Part shown: positions 1-7,655 of the stretch, piece by piece
How positions within the stretch are numbered: the stretch's first letter is position 1
How the letters are laid out: the number at the start of each line of letters is the position of its first letter
Assembly (NCBI GenBank): GCA_944326945.1
Contig: CALVFY010000029.1
Span: 1 to 33,014, forward strand
Source: an uncultured Rikenellaceae bacterium
Lineage (GTDB): Bacteria; Bacteroidota; Bacteroidia; Bacteroidales; Rikenellaceae
DNA: 33,014 nucleotides
Direction: 5' to 3'
Notes under the pieces: generated by a model
The model's database searches: none
Seen by the model: the letters and a program-made list of their open reading frames with translations, nothing else
Told to the model about the DNA's origin: nothing
Made by a program: the position numbers and the translations under genes

Positions 1-1
1 G

Positions 2-83
2 TGCGGATAAAGGGACTCGAACCCCCACGCCTTTCGGCATCAGATCCTAAGTCTGACGTGGCTACCAATTACACCATATCCGC
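2..83 (-). tRNA. tRNA-Leu(UAG)
   Basis: Read on the minus strand, GCGGATA at the 5' end pairs perfectly with TATCCGC at the 3' end. The anticodon stem TCAGA/TCTGA closes the loop CTTAGGA, so the anticodon is UAG, which reads CUA and other CUN leucine codons. A long variable arm (TGCCGAAAGGCG) marks it as class II, as expected for Leu. The T loop contains GGTTCGAGTCC. The discriminator is A at position 2. The base after it is C at position 1, where the window ends, so it cannot be seen whether CCA is encoded. Confidence 0.96.
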
Positions 84-93
84 GTGAGCGGTA

Positions 94-124
94 CAAAGAT
101 ACTAAATTTTATTCTTCCTCCAAA
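94..124 (-). promoter_or_regulatory. Bacteroidota-type promoter of tRNA-Leu
   Basis: On the minus strand TTTG (121-124) is followed after 19 bp by TATCTTTG (94-101). This matches the Bacteroides primary sigma consensus TTTG-N19-21-TAnnTTTG. Transcription would begin at about 90, a few bases before the mature tRNA 5' end at 83. The -33 element lies immediately past the stop codon of the upstream DUF4153 gene. Confidence 0.75.
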
Positions 125-131
125 CCGTTTA

Positions 132-1838
132 TCAACGTTCCAATACGCATCGGATGTCCAATCCCCTCAACTTTGGATACTCTTCGGCTTCGAGACAAAT
201 ATTTAAATAGGTAAATATCACCGTCACCGAATTGCTCTGCCAAACAAGCAATTCTCCGGCATGTTCCTCCCAAAACGACTTCTGTGGCCGGGACGCCATT
301 GAACTTCCGATCTTCTGCAATTGTATCTCCAGCAATTCGCGACCGGAAACTTCGCAACAAAGCGTATCATTCATATACAGGCGTAGCGTATCGTTCTCGA
401 ACACATACCGGTCCGGGCTCGACGGCCATGAATCGGGAAACGTCAACGAGCCATATCCGCGAATATCGAACGAGAGAGTATCTCCCCGAAGACTCAAATC
501 TTCCGCAGGACATATCACCTCTACCACCTCATTTCCATTACGCACATAATTCTCGATCGACTCCGGAGCAATCTCCATCAGTTCGTCCGCCTCCCGAAGG
601 CCGAACATCGGACACTGCTGCTGCTCCAAATAACTCAACGATTCGTATATCCGTCGATAATCCTCCTTATACACCGTATCCGAAACCGGACGACGTGTCT
701 TCACGAAACGCCCCTGGTCGTCCAACAATTCCAGTCGCCGGGCAATCCGTTCCACCCGATTCCGTTGCGACACCTCGCCGCACCTCTTGGCCGAAATCGG
801 AGGAATATAGGTACTCAACACCAGCAGCACGAAAGCTGCCGTACAAATGAGCAGATAACTACCCCTTCGTTTGAGGGCAAGCACGCCCAGGGCAAAAGTC
901 ATCAACCCTCCGCAAATCAACAGATAGATTCGGGCTTCGGTCAATCCATACTCCCGGATTCGATAGAAGACCCCAATCCAAAACATGATCAATGCCGGCA
1001 GAACGATCAGACTGAATCGGCCGAAGAACCAGTCATACAGTCTCCGCTTAAGCAACGGCTGACAGGCACCCATCATGACAGCCATCAACGTAAAAGCAAA
1101 AACCATATAGGCGATTCCTCCTTTGGGCAACGACCACGATACGAGAATCGTGATAAAATAGAGATAGAGGATCGCCGTATAAATCAACAGAGCAGGAGTC
1201 AGAATCCAGTTGAACAGCGTGGTGAACATCCGGCTGTCGAGCTCTCCGCCGCCGAGCAGACGCGAAATAAAGGCAAGCAACATCATCGGACAAGCCGTCC
1301 CGTAGCAGATCACCATCGAATAGAACCCGAAATCGGGAATAAACGAGTGATCCGATCCGAAGAATCCGAAGATATACACCAATGAATAATAGATAGCCCA
1401 CAAAAGCAAGTAAGCCACCGAAGCGAATACTCCGGCAATGGCCGCAGCATAAAAATAGACCAATGCCTCCTTTACGAAACCTTCATCCTCCCGGACTCTC
1501 CGGCAAGAAAGCACCCCCAACAACAGACAGGGATAAGCCACCATATAGGCTGTCGACTCAATCCAATCTCCCGTAGCACTTCCCCACACTGGAATCATCG
1601 CCACCCAACACAAACGATACACCCATCTCCAGGCGCCCTCCCGAAACAGATTGTTCAGAATATACGCCACAGCGAAACAGAGCGGAATAAATGCCATTCC
1701 TTCATGGAAGCGACCAAACGCTCCGGCAACCATCGCCACCCCGACTACCAGTGTAAACCCCACAATACCAGCCTCCACAGGAAACAGACGAATGGTTTCG
1801 CCCACCGAAATAAACCATTTTCTGGGATCAAGTTTCAT
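132..1838 (-). CDS. DUF4153 domain-containing multi-pass membrane protein
   Basis: The protein has 568 residues. Roughly the first 350 are hydrophobic, with about ten predicted membrane segments; segments are clear near residues 22-45, 50-65, 128-160, 175-195, 212-236, 245-262, 278-294, 307-323 and 328-347. A soluble C-terminal part of about 220 residues follows. The arrangement and sequence style match the DUF4153 family common in Bacteroidales, whose function is unknown. A TTG six bases upstream (1844) is also in frame, but ATG at 1838 (MKLDPRKW) is the more natural start. The gene is 50 bp downstream of dihydroorotase on the same strand and may be the last gene of that cluster. Family assignment is by recognition; no activity can be inferred. 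Confidence 0.8.
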   Translation of the reverse strand: MKLDPRKWFISVGETIRLFPVEAGIVGFTLVVGVAMVAGAFGRFHEGMAFIPLCFAVAYILNNLFREGAWRWVYRLCWVAMIPVWGSATGDWIESTAYMVAYPCLLLGVLSCRRVREDEGFVKEALVYFYAAAIAGVFASVAYLLLWAIYYSLVYIFGFFGSDHSFIPDFGFYSMVICYGTACPMMLLAFISRLLGGGELDSRMFTTLFNWILTPALLIYTAILYLYFITILVSWSLPKGGIAYMVFAFTLMAVMMGACQPLLKRRLYDWFFGRFSLIVLPALIMFWIGVFYRIREYGLTEARIYLLICGGLMTFALGVLALKRRGSYLLICTAAFVLLVLSTYIPPISAKRCGEVSQRNRVERIARRLELLDDQGRFVKTRRPVSDTVYKEDYRRIYESLSYLEQQQCPMFGLREADELMEIAPESIENYVRNGNEVVEVICPAEDLSLRGDTLSFDIRGYGSLTFPDSWPSSPDRYVFENDTLRLYMNDTLCCEVSGRELLEIQLQKIGSSMASRPQKSFWEEHAGELLVWQSNSVTVIFTYLNICLEAEEYPKLRGLDIRCVLER

Positions 1839-1888
1839 TTTCAAAAATCGTTAAGACGATTGCTGATCAATACTCCCTCATGCGGCAT

Positions 1889-3229
1889 CTATCGCAAGAA
1901 TTCCAACGCCTCACCCCGATAACTTTCGTCGATTCCGCCGTTTCGGTTCACCACCCGACCGTTCACCAGCGTATAGGCCACCCGGTGCGAAAAACGGGTT
2001 CCCTCGAAAGGAGACCATCCGCATTTATAGAGTATATTATCCGGACCCACGACCCACGGATCGTCCTGCCGCACCAAGGCAATATCGGCATAGGCCCCCG
2101 GGCGCAGGAATCCCCGGTCGCGAATCGAAAACCGGATGGCAGGAGCATGACACATCTTTTCGACCACCTGTTCGGGAGTCAACACCCCCTGCTTACTCAA
2201 TTCCAGCATGGCCACCAGCGAATGCTGAATGAGCGGACCTCCCGATGGACATTCCCAATAGGGTTTTGCCTTCTCCTCCTTCGTGTGGGGAGCATGGTCG
2301 GTAGCCACCACATCCACTTTACCGCCCAACAATCCTCCCCGCAATGCCGCACGATCCGCCACACTCTTCACCGAGGGATTCCACTTGATTCGATTTCCCT
2401 TTGTGGTATAATCCTCTTCGCTGAACCAAAGATGGTGCACACACACTTCACTGGTGATCTTCTTCTCTCCCACGGCTTTCGCATCGAACAGCGAAAGTTC
2501 CCGTTCCGTACTCACGTGCAGTACATGAAGATTTGATCCGTAACGATCGGCCAGTTCCACCGCCCGAGCCGAAGAGCGATAACAAGCCTCCGCACTCCGA
2601 ATCACCGCATGCATGGCCGGCGTGACTCGATCGCCATATTCATGCCGATAACGCTCCGTCAGGGTTCTGATCATGGAGTCGTCTTCGCAATGTGTGGCGA
2701 TCAACACCGGACTTTCGGCGAAAATAGCCGACAAAACCCGTTGGTCATCTACCAGCATATTGCCCGTAGACGAACCCATGAACACCTTCACTCCACAAGT
2801 CGTACGAGGATCCACCCGACGCAACTCCCTCAGATTATTATTGGTAGCCCCGAAATAGAAGGAATAATTGATCAACGACTTGGAGGCGGCCACCTCCCGT
2901 TTATGCTCCAGAAGTTCGAGAGTCGTCGTCGTGGGTTTCGTATTGGGCATATCCATGAACGAGGTAACTCCGCCTGCCACAGCTGCCCGCGAACCGCTGA
3001 AAATATCTTCTTTATAGGTAAGTCCGGGTTCTCTGAAATGTACCTGATCGTCGATCACTCCGGGCAGTACCCACATCCCGCGGGCATCGATTCGTTCGCC
3101 GGAGAACTCCTCCCGAGGATAGGCCCCCTCGCCGATCTCCGCGATCCGTTCACCCTGAACCACGAGATATCCCCGGAAACTCCGTCCTTCATTGACCAGG
3201 ACACCCCCTTCGATCAATACATTTGCCAT
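1889..3229 (-). CDS. pyrC: Dihydroorotase (class I amidohydrolase)
   Basis: This 446-residue amidohydrolase would cyclise N-carbamoyl-aspartate to dihydroorotate, the third step of pyrimidine synthesis, in the cytoplasm. Visible landmarks are PGVIDDQVHFREPG (57-69), MDMPNT (92-97), THCED with metal-ligand His180, LHVLHVS (234-240) and VVATDHAPH with the catalytic Asp311. The first metal motif, normally HxH, reads Q62-V-H64. From memory this DDQVHFREPG variant is usual in Bacteroidota dihydroorotases, so it is probably clade-specific rather than a fresh loss. The gene lies 81 bp downstream of the polyprenol-phosphate mannosyltransferase, a neighbour pair seen in other Bacteroidales. A hydantoinase/allantoinase-type relative is the alternative, but FREPGLTYKEDI and the length favour dihydroorotase. 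Confidence 0.88.
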   Translation of the reverse strand: MANVLIEGGVLVNEGRSFRGYLVVQGERIAEIGEGAYPREEFSGERIDARGMWVLPGVIDDQVHFREPGLTYKEDIFSGSRAAVAGGVTSFMDMPNTKPTTTTLELLEHKREVAASKSLINYSFYFGATNNNLRELRRVDPRTTCGVKVFMGSSTGNMLVDDQRVLSAIFAESPVLIATHCEDDSMIRTLTERYRHEYGDRVTPAMHAVIRSAEACYRSSARAVELADRYGSNLHVLHVSTERELSLFDAKAVGEKKITSEVCVHHLWFSEEDYTTKGNRIKWNPSVKSVADRAALRGGLLGGKVDVVATDHAPHTKEEKAKPYWECPSGGPLIQHSLVAMLELSKQGVLTPEQVVEKMCHAPAIRFSIRDRGFLRPGAYADIALVRQDDPWVVGPDNILYKCGWSPFEGTRFSHRVAYTLVNGRVVNRNGGIDESYRGEALEFLR

Positions 3230-3310
3230 AGACCTCTATGTTATATTTTTCAAAAAGAAACTCACCCCAAACGCCTGTCAGGGCAAAAATAAATTACGGA
3301 GACTTTTGAT

Positions 3311-4033
3311 TTACACGTGTTTTCCCCGAATCGTACGGAAGCGAAGTTTCAACACACCCCAGAACGCCTCTCCGAAAATACCGCTGCTCATCTTCGAAGC
3401 TCCGACCACCCGTTCCGTAAAGACGATCGACACTTCACGGATCCGGAATCCCAATTTCCATGCACTGTATTTCATCTCTATCTGGAAACCATACCCCTTC
3501 ATCTGCACGGCATCCAGATCAAGCCTCTCGAGCACCTCACGCGAATAGCATACAAATCCCGCCGTAGCATCCCGTACCGGCATACGAGTCACCATCCGTA
3601 CATAGACCGATGCATAATAGGACATCAGCAGTCGTTTCATCGGCCAGTTGACTACGTTCACACCCGTCACATAGCGCGATCCCACCACTACATCGGCACC
3701 CTCAACCGCCGCCTGATAGAGCCGCACCAAATCGTCCGGATTGTGCGAAAAATCGCAGTCCATCTCAAACACATAGTCGTAGTTCCGTTCCAATGCCCAT
3801 CGGAATCCGGCAATATAGGCCGTTCCGAGGCCCTGTTTCCCACTCCGCTCAAGCAAATGCAACCGATCCGGGAAATCCTGTTGACGTTGTTTCACGATCG
3901 AAGCGGTTCCATCGGGAGATCCATCGTCGATGATCAGCAGATCGAACGGTTCCGTCAACGAAAAGACCTTGTCGATCATGGCCGAAATATTCTCCTTTTC
4001 ATTGTAAGTGGGGATAATTACGACTTTACGCAT
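3311..4033 (-). CDS. Polyprenol monophosphomannose synthase-like GT2 glycosyltransferase
   Basis: This 240-residue family 2 glycosyltransferase resembles dolichol/polyprenol-phosphate mannose synthase (DPM1). That enzyme transfers a hexose, usually mannose from GDP-mannose, to a polyprenyl phosphate at the inner membrane face. Motifs are VVIIPTYNEKENI (4-16), LLIIDDGSPDGT (32-43), the metal-binding D92-C-D94 in EMDCDFSHNPDDL, and a DATAGF...YGFQIEM segment. There is no C-terminal GtrA-like membrane domain, so it is the short DPM1 form. The open frame continues upstream to 4378, but that part overlaps the divergent gene and the promoter region; ATG at 4033 gives the canonical N-terminus MRKVVIIPTYNE. 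It is the first gene of the cluster leading to pyrC. Confidence 0.88.
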   Translation of the reverse strand: MRKVVIIPTYNEKENISAMIDKVFSLTEPFDLLIIDDGSPDGTASIVKQRQQDFPDRLHLLERSGKQGLGTAYIAGFRWALERNYDYVFEMDCDFSHNPDDLVRLYQAAVEGADVVVGSRYVTGVNVVNWPMKRLLMSYYASVYVRMVTRMPVRDATAGFVCYSREVLERLDLDAVQMKGYGFQIEMKYSAWKLGFRIREVSIVFTERVVGASKMSSGIFGEAFWGVLKLRFRTIRGKHV

Positions 4034-4056
4034 GGAATAAAATTTTAATTTCTGAA

Positions 4057-4064
4057 CAAATGTA
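4057..4064 (-). promoter_or_regulatory. -7 promoter element for the DPM-like GT2 gene
   Basis: The minus-strand sequence TACATTTG matches TAnnTTTG, about 23 bases upstream of the start codon at 4033. No good TTTG is seen 19-21 bp further upstream. It abuts the divergent element at 4066-4073. Confidence 0.5.
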
Positions 4065-4065
4065 A

Positions 4066-4073
4066 TAAATTTG
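4066..4073 (+). promoter_or_regulatory. -7 promoter element for the FAD-dependent dehydrogenase gene
   Basis: The plus-strand sequence TAAATTTG matches TAnnTTTG and would start transcription at about 4077. The in-frame GTG at 4073 would overlap this element, which supports ATG at 4136 as the translation start. A clear -33 TTTG is not seen. Confidence 0.45.
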
Positions 4074-4135
4074 TGGCAATTACGCGGTTTTCCGCCAAAT
4101 ATTTCACAAACACCCGTATATACTCTCCCAATCCT

Positions 4136-5725
4136 ATGCCCCGACAGATCACGCTGGTACTCACACCCCGACAGGCCGCCGACCCGGCCTATTACACGCC
4201 GCTCGCCATTCGGAAGGCTGCCCTCTCCGACCAAGATGTGGCTCTTTGCCGCGTGATCAAACGGTCGATCGACGCCCGCAGTCGTCAGCCCAAAGTCAAT
4301 CTTACCGTAGAGATCTTCGAAGATCACGAACCGGCTCCTGCTCCCGTCCATTTCGACTATCCTCAGGTGGAGGGGCACACTCCCGTAATCGTGGTAGGAT
4401 CCGGACCGGCAGGACTGTTCGCCGCCCTGCGACTCATCGAACTGGGTCTGTGTCCCATTGTTCTGGAACGGGGGCGCGATGTATCGGCCCGCAAACGCGA
4501 CGTGGCGCGCATCAATCGGGGCGGAGAGATCGATCCCGATTCCAACTACGCATTCGGAGAGGGAGGCGCCGGAACCTTTTCGGACGGAAAGCTCTTCACC
4601 CGATCAAAAAAACGGGGAGACTACCATCGGGCACTCGAACTTTTCGTATTCCACGGAGCCGATCCCGAAATCCTCTATGACGCCCATCCACATATCGGAA
4701 CCGATCGCCTGCCACGTATCATTTCGCGCATGCGACAGACGATCCAGGCCGCCGGAGGGACCATTCTCTTCGGCAGTAAAGTGACAGGATTTCTTTTACA
4801 AGATGGCATGGCAAAAGGAGTCCGAGTCCTGCAGACCGACCCCGTATCGGGGCACTCTTCACAGGAGACAATCGAAGCCGCAGCAGTGATCCTGGCAACA
4901 GGCCATTCGGCACGAGACATTTACGAAGCTCTCCACGCCATCAATATTCCCCTGGAAGCCAAACCCTTCGCCATGGGAGTACGCGTGGAGCATCCGCAGG
5001 CACTGATCGATTCGATTCAATACCACACGCCCGAACGGGGCGAATGGCTTCCGGCAGCCGCCTACTCTCTGGTCAGTCAGGTGGCCGGACGCGGCGTCTA
5101 CTCCTTCTGCATGTGCCCAGGAGGATTCATTGTCCCGGCCCTCACCGCCCCCGGAGAATCGGTTGTCAATGGAATGTCGCCCTCGGGACGTAACTCCATT
5201 TTCGCCAATTCGGGTATCGTAACCGAAATCCGACTCTCCGATTTTGCCCATCTGGTCCCGAAATACGGACCGCTGGCCGGTCTTAAATTCCAACAAACCT
5301 TCGAACAGGAGGCCCGGGCTCATGGCGATGGAGGTCAGGTGGCTCCAGGACAACGACTGGCCGATTTCACTGCCGGACGCCACTCGCGAACCCTTCCCCG
5401 CACCTCTTACGTGCCCGGCATTACCCCTTCGGAGTTCGGACAATGGATGCCTCCCTTCATTACGGAAGCGCTCCGAGGAGGATTTATCGATTTCGGCCGC
5501 AAGATGCGCGGATACCTGACCAATGAAGCCGTTATTGTAGGGGTAGAGTCGCGCACCTCTTCGCCCGTACGTATTCCTCGCGACCCGGCGACAGGGATGC
5601 ATCCGACAATCGAAGGACTTTTCCCCTGCGGCGAAGGTGCCGGCTATGCCGGTGGCATTCTTTCAGCGGCCCTGGACGGAGAACGTATGGCAGAACGGGT
5701 CGGGTCCTACCTCCGAAAGCATTGA
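4136..5725 (+). CDS. FAD-dependent dehydrogenase (COG2509-like)
   Basis: This 529-residue flavoprotein has a Rossmann dinucleotide-binding site V-V-G88-S-G90-P-A-G93 after an N-terminal domain of about 80 residues. A glycine-rich stretch FGEGGAGTFSDGKLFTR and a C-terminal FAD-closing segment (PCGEGAGYAGGILSAALDG) are also present. This layout matches the large uncharacterised FAD-dependent dehydrogenases often labelled NAD(FAD)-utilizing dehydrogenase. The substrate is unknown. ATG at 4136 (MPRQITLVL) was chosen over an in-frame GTG at 4073, which lies in the promoter. The gene stands alone, divergent from the DPM-like gene and convergent with the M48 protease (39-bp gap). Confidence 0.85.
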   Translation: MPRQITLVLTPRQAADPAYYTPLAIRKAALSDQDVALCRVIKRSIDARSRQPKVNLTVEIFEDHEPAPAPVHFDYPQVEGHTPVIVVGSGPAGLFAALRLIELGLCPIVLERGRDVSARKRDVARINRGGEIDPDSNYAFGEGGAGTFSDGKLFTRSKKRGDYHRALELFVFHGADPEILYDAHPHIGTDRLPRIISRMRQTIQAAGGTILFGSKVTGFLLQDGMAKGVRVLQTDPVSGHSSQETIEAAAVILATGHSARDIYEALHAINIPLEAKPFAMGVRVEHPQALIDSIQYHTPERGEWLPAAAYSLVSQVAGRGVYSFCMCPGGFIVPALTAPGESVVNGMSPSGRNSIFANSGIVTEIRLSDFAHLVPKYGPLAGLKFQQTFEQEARAHGDGGQVAPGQRLADFTAGRHSRTLPRTSYVPGITPSEFGQWMPPFITEALRGGFIDFGRKMRGYLTNEAVIVGVESRTSSPVRIPRDPATGMHPTIEGLFPCGEGAGYAGGILSAALDGERMAERVGSYLRKH

Positions 5726-5764
5726 CTGCCACAAAACCGCACACGGGGTTCTCTTCCGATCGCT

Positions 5765-6553
5765 CTATTTCCCCTCGGGACGGACAAATCCCTCGGCCGC
5801 AGCCCGTTCAGCCATCACCTTCGTACGCGCCTCGATATCGGGATGGGTAGAAAAAAGTTGTTGAACCTTGCTTGATTTATTCCCACCCATCTCCTCTTCC
5901 ATCTTTTTCAACTTCTCGAAAGAGAGTGCCATGGCCCACGGATTCACTCCATGACTCTTGAGAAATTCATATCCGTACTGGTCGGCTGCATACTCCTGCT
6001 TCTGCGAATAACGGGCACTCATCAACGCCTCGCCCAAATCCCCCAACTGAGAATCGGTCAAACGGGCCACTTTTCCCCCTGCCGAAGCAATACCGTCACG
6101 CAATGCCGAAGTCAACAATGCATTCCGAAACGCATCCTTGGTATCTTTATTCCGTACATGACCGATCTCATGGCCCACCACGCCCAGGATCTCCTCGTCC
6201 GACATAATATCCATCAATCCCGAATAGACTCTCACGCTCCCATCCGCACAGGCAAACGCATTGACATCCTCCGTCCGATAGACCTTGATATTGATTCCAT
6301 CCTTATTATTGAAGCTTTTCGTTATTCTCTCCAGACGCACCGTGTAGGGATCATCCGGGCCACACACCGTGTTGACTGAATCGGATTGCCGGATATACTC
6401 CCCGACATACTGTTCAATCTGTGCATCCGAAAGGGTGGCCGCCTGCAAGGTTTTCATTCCGGCCGAAAGCACTTTCTGAAAATTGAACTGAGCCTTTGTC
6501 ACACTCACCGTCAGCAAGAAAAAACAAACAAAAAGGAGTCTGGATCTATTCAT
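5765..6553 (-). CDS. M48 family metalloprotease, exported
   Basis: This 262-residue protein starts with a signal peptide (about residues 1-21, hydrophobic LLFVCFFLLTVSVTKA). The zinc protease motif H128-E-I-G-H132 sits in a predicted helix, and E187 in QEYAADQYG is the expected third ligand, as in the M48 (HtpX/LoiP/BepA-like) peptidases. There are no TPR repeats. The likely location is the periplasm; the C-terminus of the predicted signal has no lipobox cysteine. It probably acts in envelope protein quality control, inferred from the family. The gene appears monocistronic. A TATATTTA element at 6585-6592 (minus) is a weak promoter candidate. Confidence 0.87.
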   Translation of the reverse strand: MNRSRLLFVCFFLLTVSVTKAQFNFQKVLSAGMKTLQAATLSDAQIEQYVGEYIRQSDSVNTVCGPDDPYTVRLERITKSFNNKDGINIKVYRTEDVNAFACADGSVRVYSGLMDIMSDEEILGVVGHEIGHVRNKDTKDAFRNALLTSALRDGIASAGGKVARLTDSQLGDLGEALMSARYSQKQEYAADQYGYEFLKSHGVNPWAMALSFEKLKKMEEEMGGNKSSKVQQLFSTHPDIEARTKVMAERAAAEGFVRPEGK

Positions 6554-6661
6554 AATTCACTTTAATTTCCATTAAAACCACCGATAAATATACAACATTT
6601 TATTTGTCCATCCGCCCAAACGACCTCTAATATTTCTCAACATATCTTCCCCTTCGGCATA

Positions 6662-6691
6662 AACAAAAAAAGCCTGCTATATGCAGACTTT
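6662..6691 (-). terminator. Rho-independent terminator of tRNA-Arg
   Basis: On the minus strand AAAGTCTGC and GCAGGCTTT (outer limits 6669-6691) form a 9-bp stem with one G-U pair around the loop ATATA. A T-rich run follows at 6662-6668. It begins 11 bases after the tRNA 3' end. Confidence 0.75.
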
Positions 6692-6701
6692 CTTTCTCTT
6701 G

Positions 6702-6773
6702 TAGACCCGACGGGAATCGAACCCATATCGTCAGAACCGGAATCTGATATTCTATCCATTGAACTACGGATCC
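6702..6773 (-). tRNA. tRNA-Arg(CCG)
   Basis: On the minus strand the acceptor strand GGATCCG pairs with CGGGTCT (G-U at 1-72 and 4-69). The anticodon stem TCAGA/TCTGA closes the loop TTCCGGT, giving anticodon CCG for the arginine codon CGG. The T arm is ATGGG-TTCGATT-CCCGT. The discriminator is A at 6702, and the bases after it (CAA) show that CCA is not encoded. Confidence 0.93.
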
Positions 6774-6801
6774 AAAACGAACCTTTGGTTCATTGAGAGT
6801 G

Positions 6802-6833
6802 CAAATATGCTATATTTTACCGGGAAATGCAAA
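6802..6833 (-). promoter_or_regulatory. Promoter of tRNA-Arg
   Basis: On the minus strand TTTG (6830-6833) is followed after 20 bp by CATATTTG (6802-6809), one mismatch from TAnnTTTG. Predicted transcription start is about 6798, leaving a leader of roughly 25 nt before the tRNA. Confidence 0.6.
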
Positions 6834-6893
6834 TAGTTCGAAAAAAATATTTTCTTCCGAGGGTCCCTCTCCCGAGATAAAAACGCCAATATC

Positions 6894-6937
6894 GTATTGC
6901 ATCGAATTACAATATAAATGCAATACAAATACAATAT
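6894..6937. promoter_or_regulatory. Candidate operator: inverted and direct repeats upstream of the S24-like regulator
   Basis: GTATTGCAT (6894-6902) and ATGCAATAC (6918-6926) are a perfect 9-bp inverted repeat separated by 15 bp. The heptamer ACAATAT occurs at 6909-6915 and again at 6931-6937, 22 bp apart. All lie just upstream of the promoter of a DNA-binding protein gene, so autoregulation is a plausible inference. Confidence 0.45.
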
Positions 6938-6974
6938 TTCATGGCAACATAAGGTTTTTTATTAAAAATTAACT

Positions 6975-6982
6975 TATTTTTG
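6975..6982 (+). promoter_or_regulatory. -7 promoter element of the S24-like regulator gene
   Basis: TATTTTTG matches TAnnTTTG and lies 18 bases before the ATG at 7001. The T-rich stretch at 6955-6960 may serve as a poor -33 element. Confidence 0.5.
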
Positions 6983-7000
6983 AAGTTCAAAACGGACTAA

Positions 7001-7636
7001 ATGGCAACGTTAGACAACTGGCAGCGAATCGAAAAACTGGTCAAATGGACCGGACTCTCCGTCAATGCCTTTGCCAGAAGCATCGGCCTTAATCGCGGAG
7101 AAAATCTCTACCAAATCAAACGAGGCAATAACGGTATCAGCAAGGAATTGGCCGAACTGATCACCACCAAATATATCACCGTCAGCAAAGCTTGGGTACT
7201 CACGGGTGAGGGGAATATGTTTATCGAAGACGCCGCCAAACAACAAAATATCACGGTACCATATTACAAAATGGACGCCGTTCAATTCGTCTTGACCAAA
7301 GAATACGTTGCCCCCACTTATCACATATTTGTTCCCATGTTCAGCGGATGCGACTTTGCGGTTCTCTCCTTCGGGGCAGCCATGAGCCCGGAAATCCCTC
7401 AAGGCTCCATCGTTCTCTGCCGAAAAGTCGACACCAACGCCATCCTGCCCGGAGAGAACTATCTGATCGTGAGTGCTCCCTTCAATGGAATCCGTTGCAT
7501 CCGCAAGGATCCCGATTCGACACGTGTGCGGCTTGTCCCGAAAAACAAAGAAGATTACGACGAAATCGCTATCGAACAAAAAGAGATCAAACGACTCTAC
7601 CTGATCAAAGGTATCATCATCAACAAATCTGTCTGA
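7001..7636 (+). CDS. HTH / S24 (LexA-CI) superfamily transcriptional regulator, probably non-cleaving
   Basis: The 211-residue protein has an N-terminal helix-turn-helix of Cro/CI type (about 8-66; LSVNAFARSIGLNRGENLYQIK is the likely HTH) and a C-terminal S24-like beta domain (about 105-205). In S24 proteins the catalytic Ser lies in a G-x-S-M motif before P-x-x-x-x-G; here the site reads G125-A-A-M128-SPEIPQGSIVL, so the Ser is Ala127. The partner Lys, expected in a V-K-R-L-like segment, appears as Arg165 in GIRCIRK. Self-cleavage is therefore unlikely, although the fold is kept. Upstream lie a promoter and repeats that could be its own operator. The gene is 19 bp upstream of riboflavin synthase and is probably co-transcribed with it. 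What it regulates is not visible. Confidence 0.75.
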   Translation: MATLDNWQRIEKLVKWTGLSVNAFARSIGLNRGENLYQIKRGNNGISKELAELITTKYITVSKAWVLTGEGNMFIEDAAKQQNITVPYYKMDAVQFVLTKEYVAPTYHIFVPMFSGCDFAVLSFGAAMSPEIPQGSIVLCRKVDTNAILPGENYLIVSAPFNGIRCIRKDPDSTRVRLVPKNKEDYDEIAIEQKEIKRLYLIKGIIINKSV

Positions 7637-7655
7637 CCATACAATTTTATATCCC

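Noticed and set aside
4034..4378. Upstream extension of the DPM-like glycosyltransferase
   Set aside because: The added 115 residues have no homology-like pattern, overlap the divergent gene and include the promoter region. ATG 4033 gives the canonical N-terminus.
4859..5602. Minus-strand open frame of 247 codons over the FAD dehydrogenase gene
   Set aside because: Shadow of the flavoprotein gene; no domain recognised.
7637..7655. FMN riboswitch before ribE
   Set aside because: The gap to the preceding gene is only 19 bp and no RFN-type fold is present there or upstream of the regulator.
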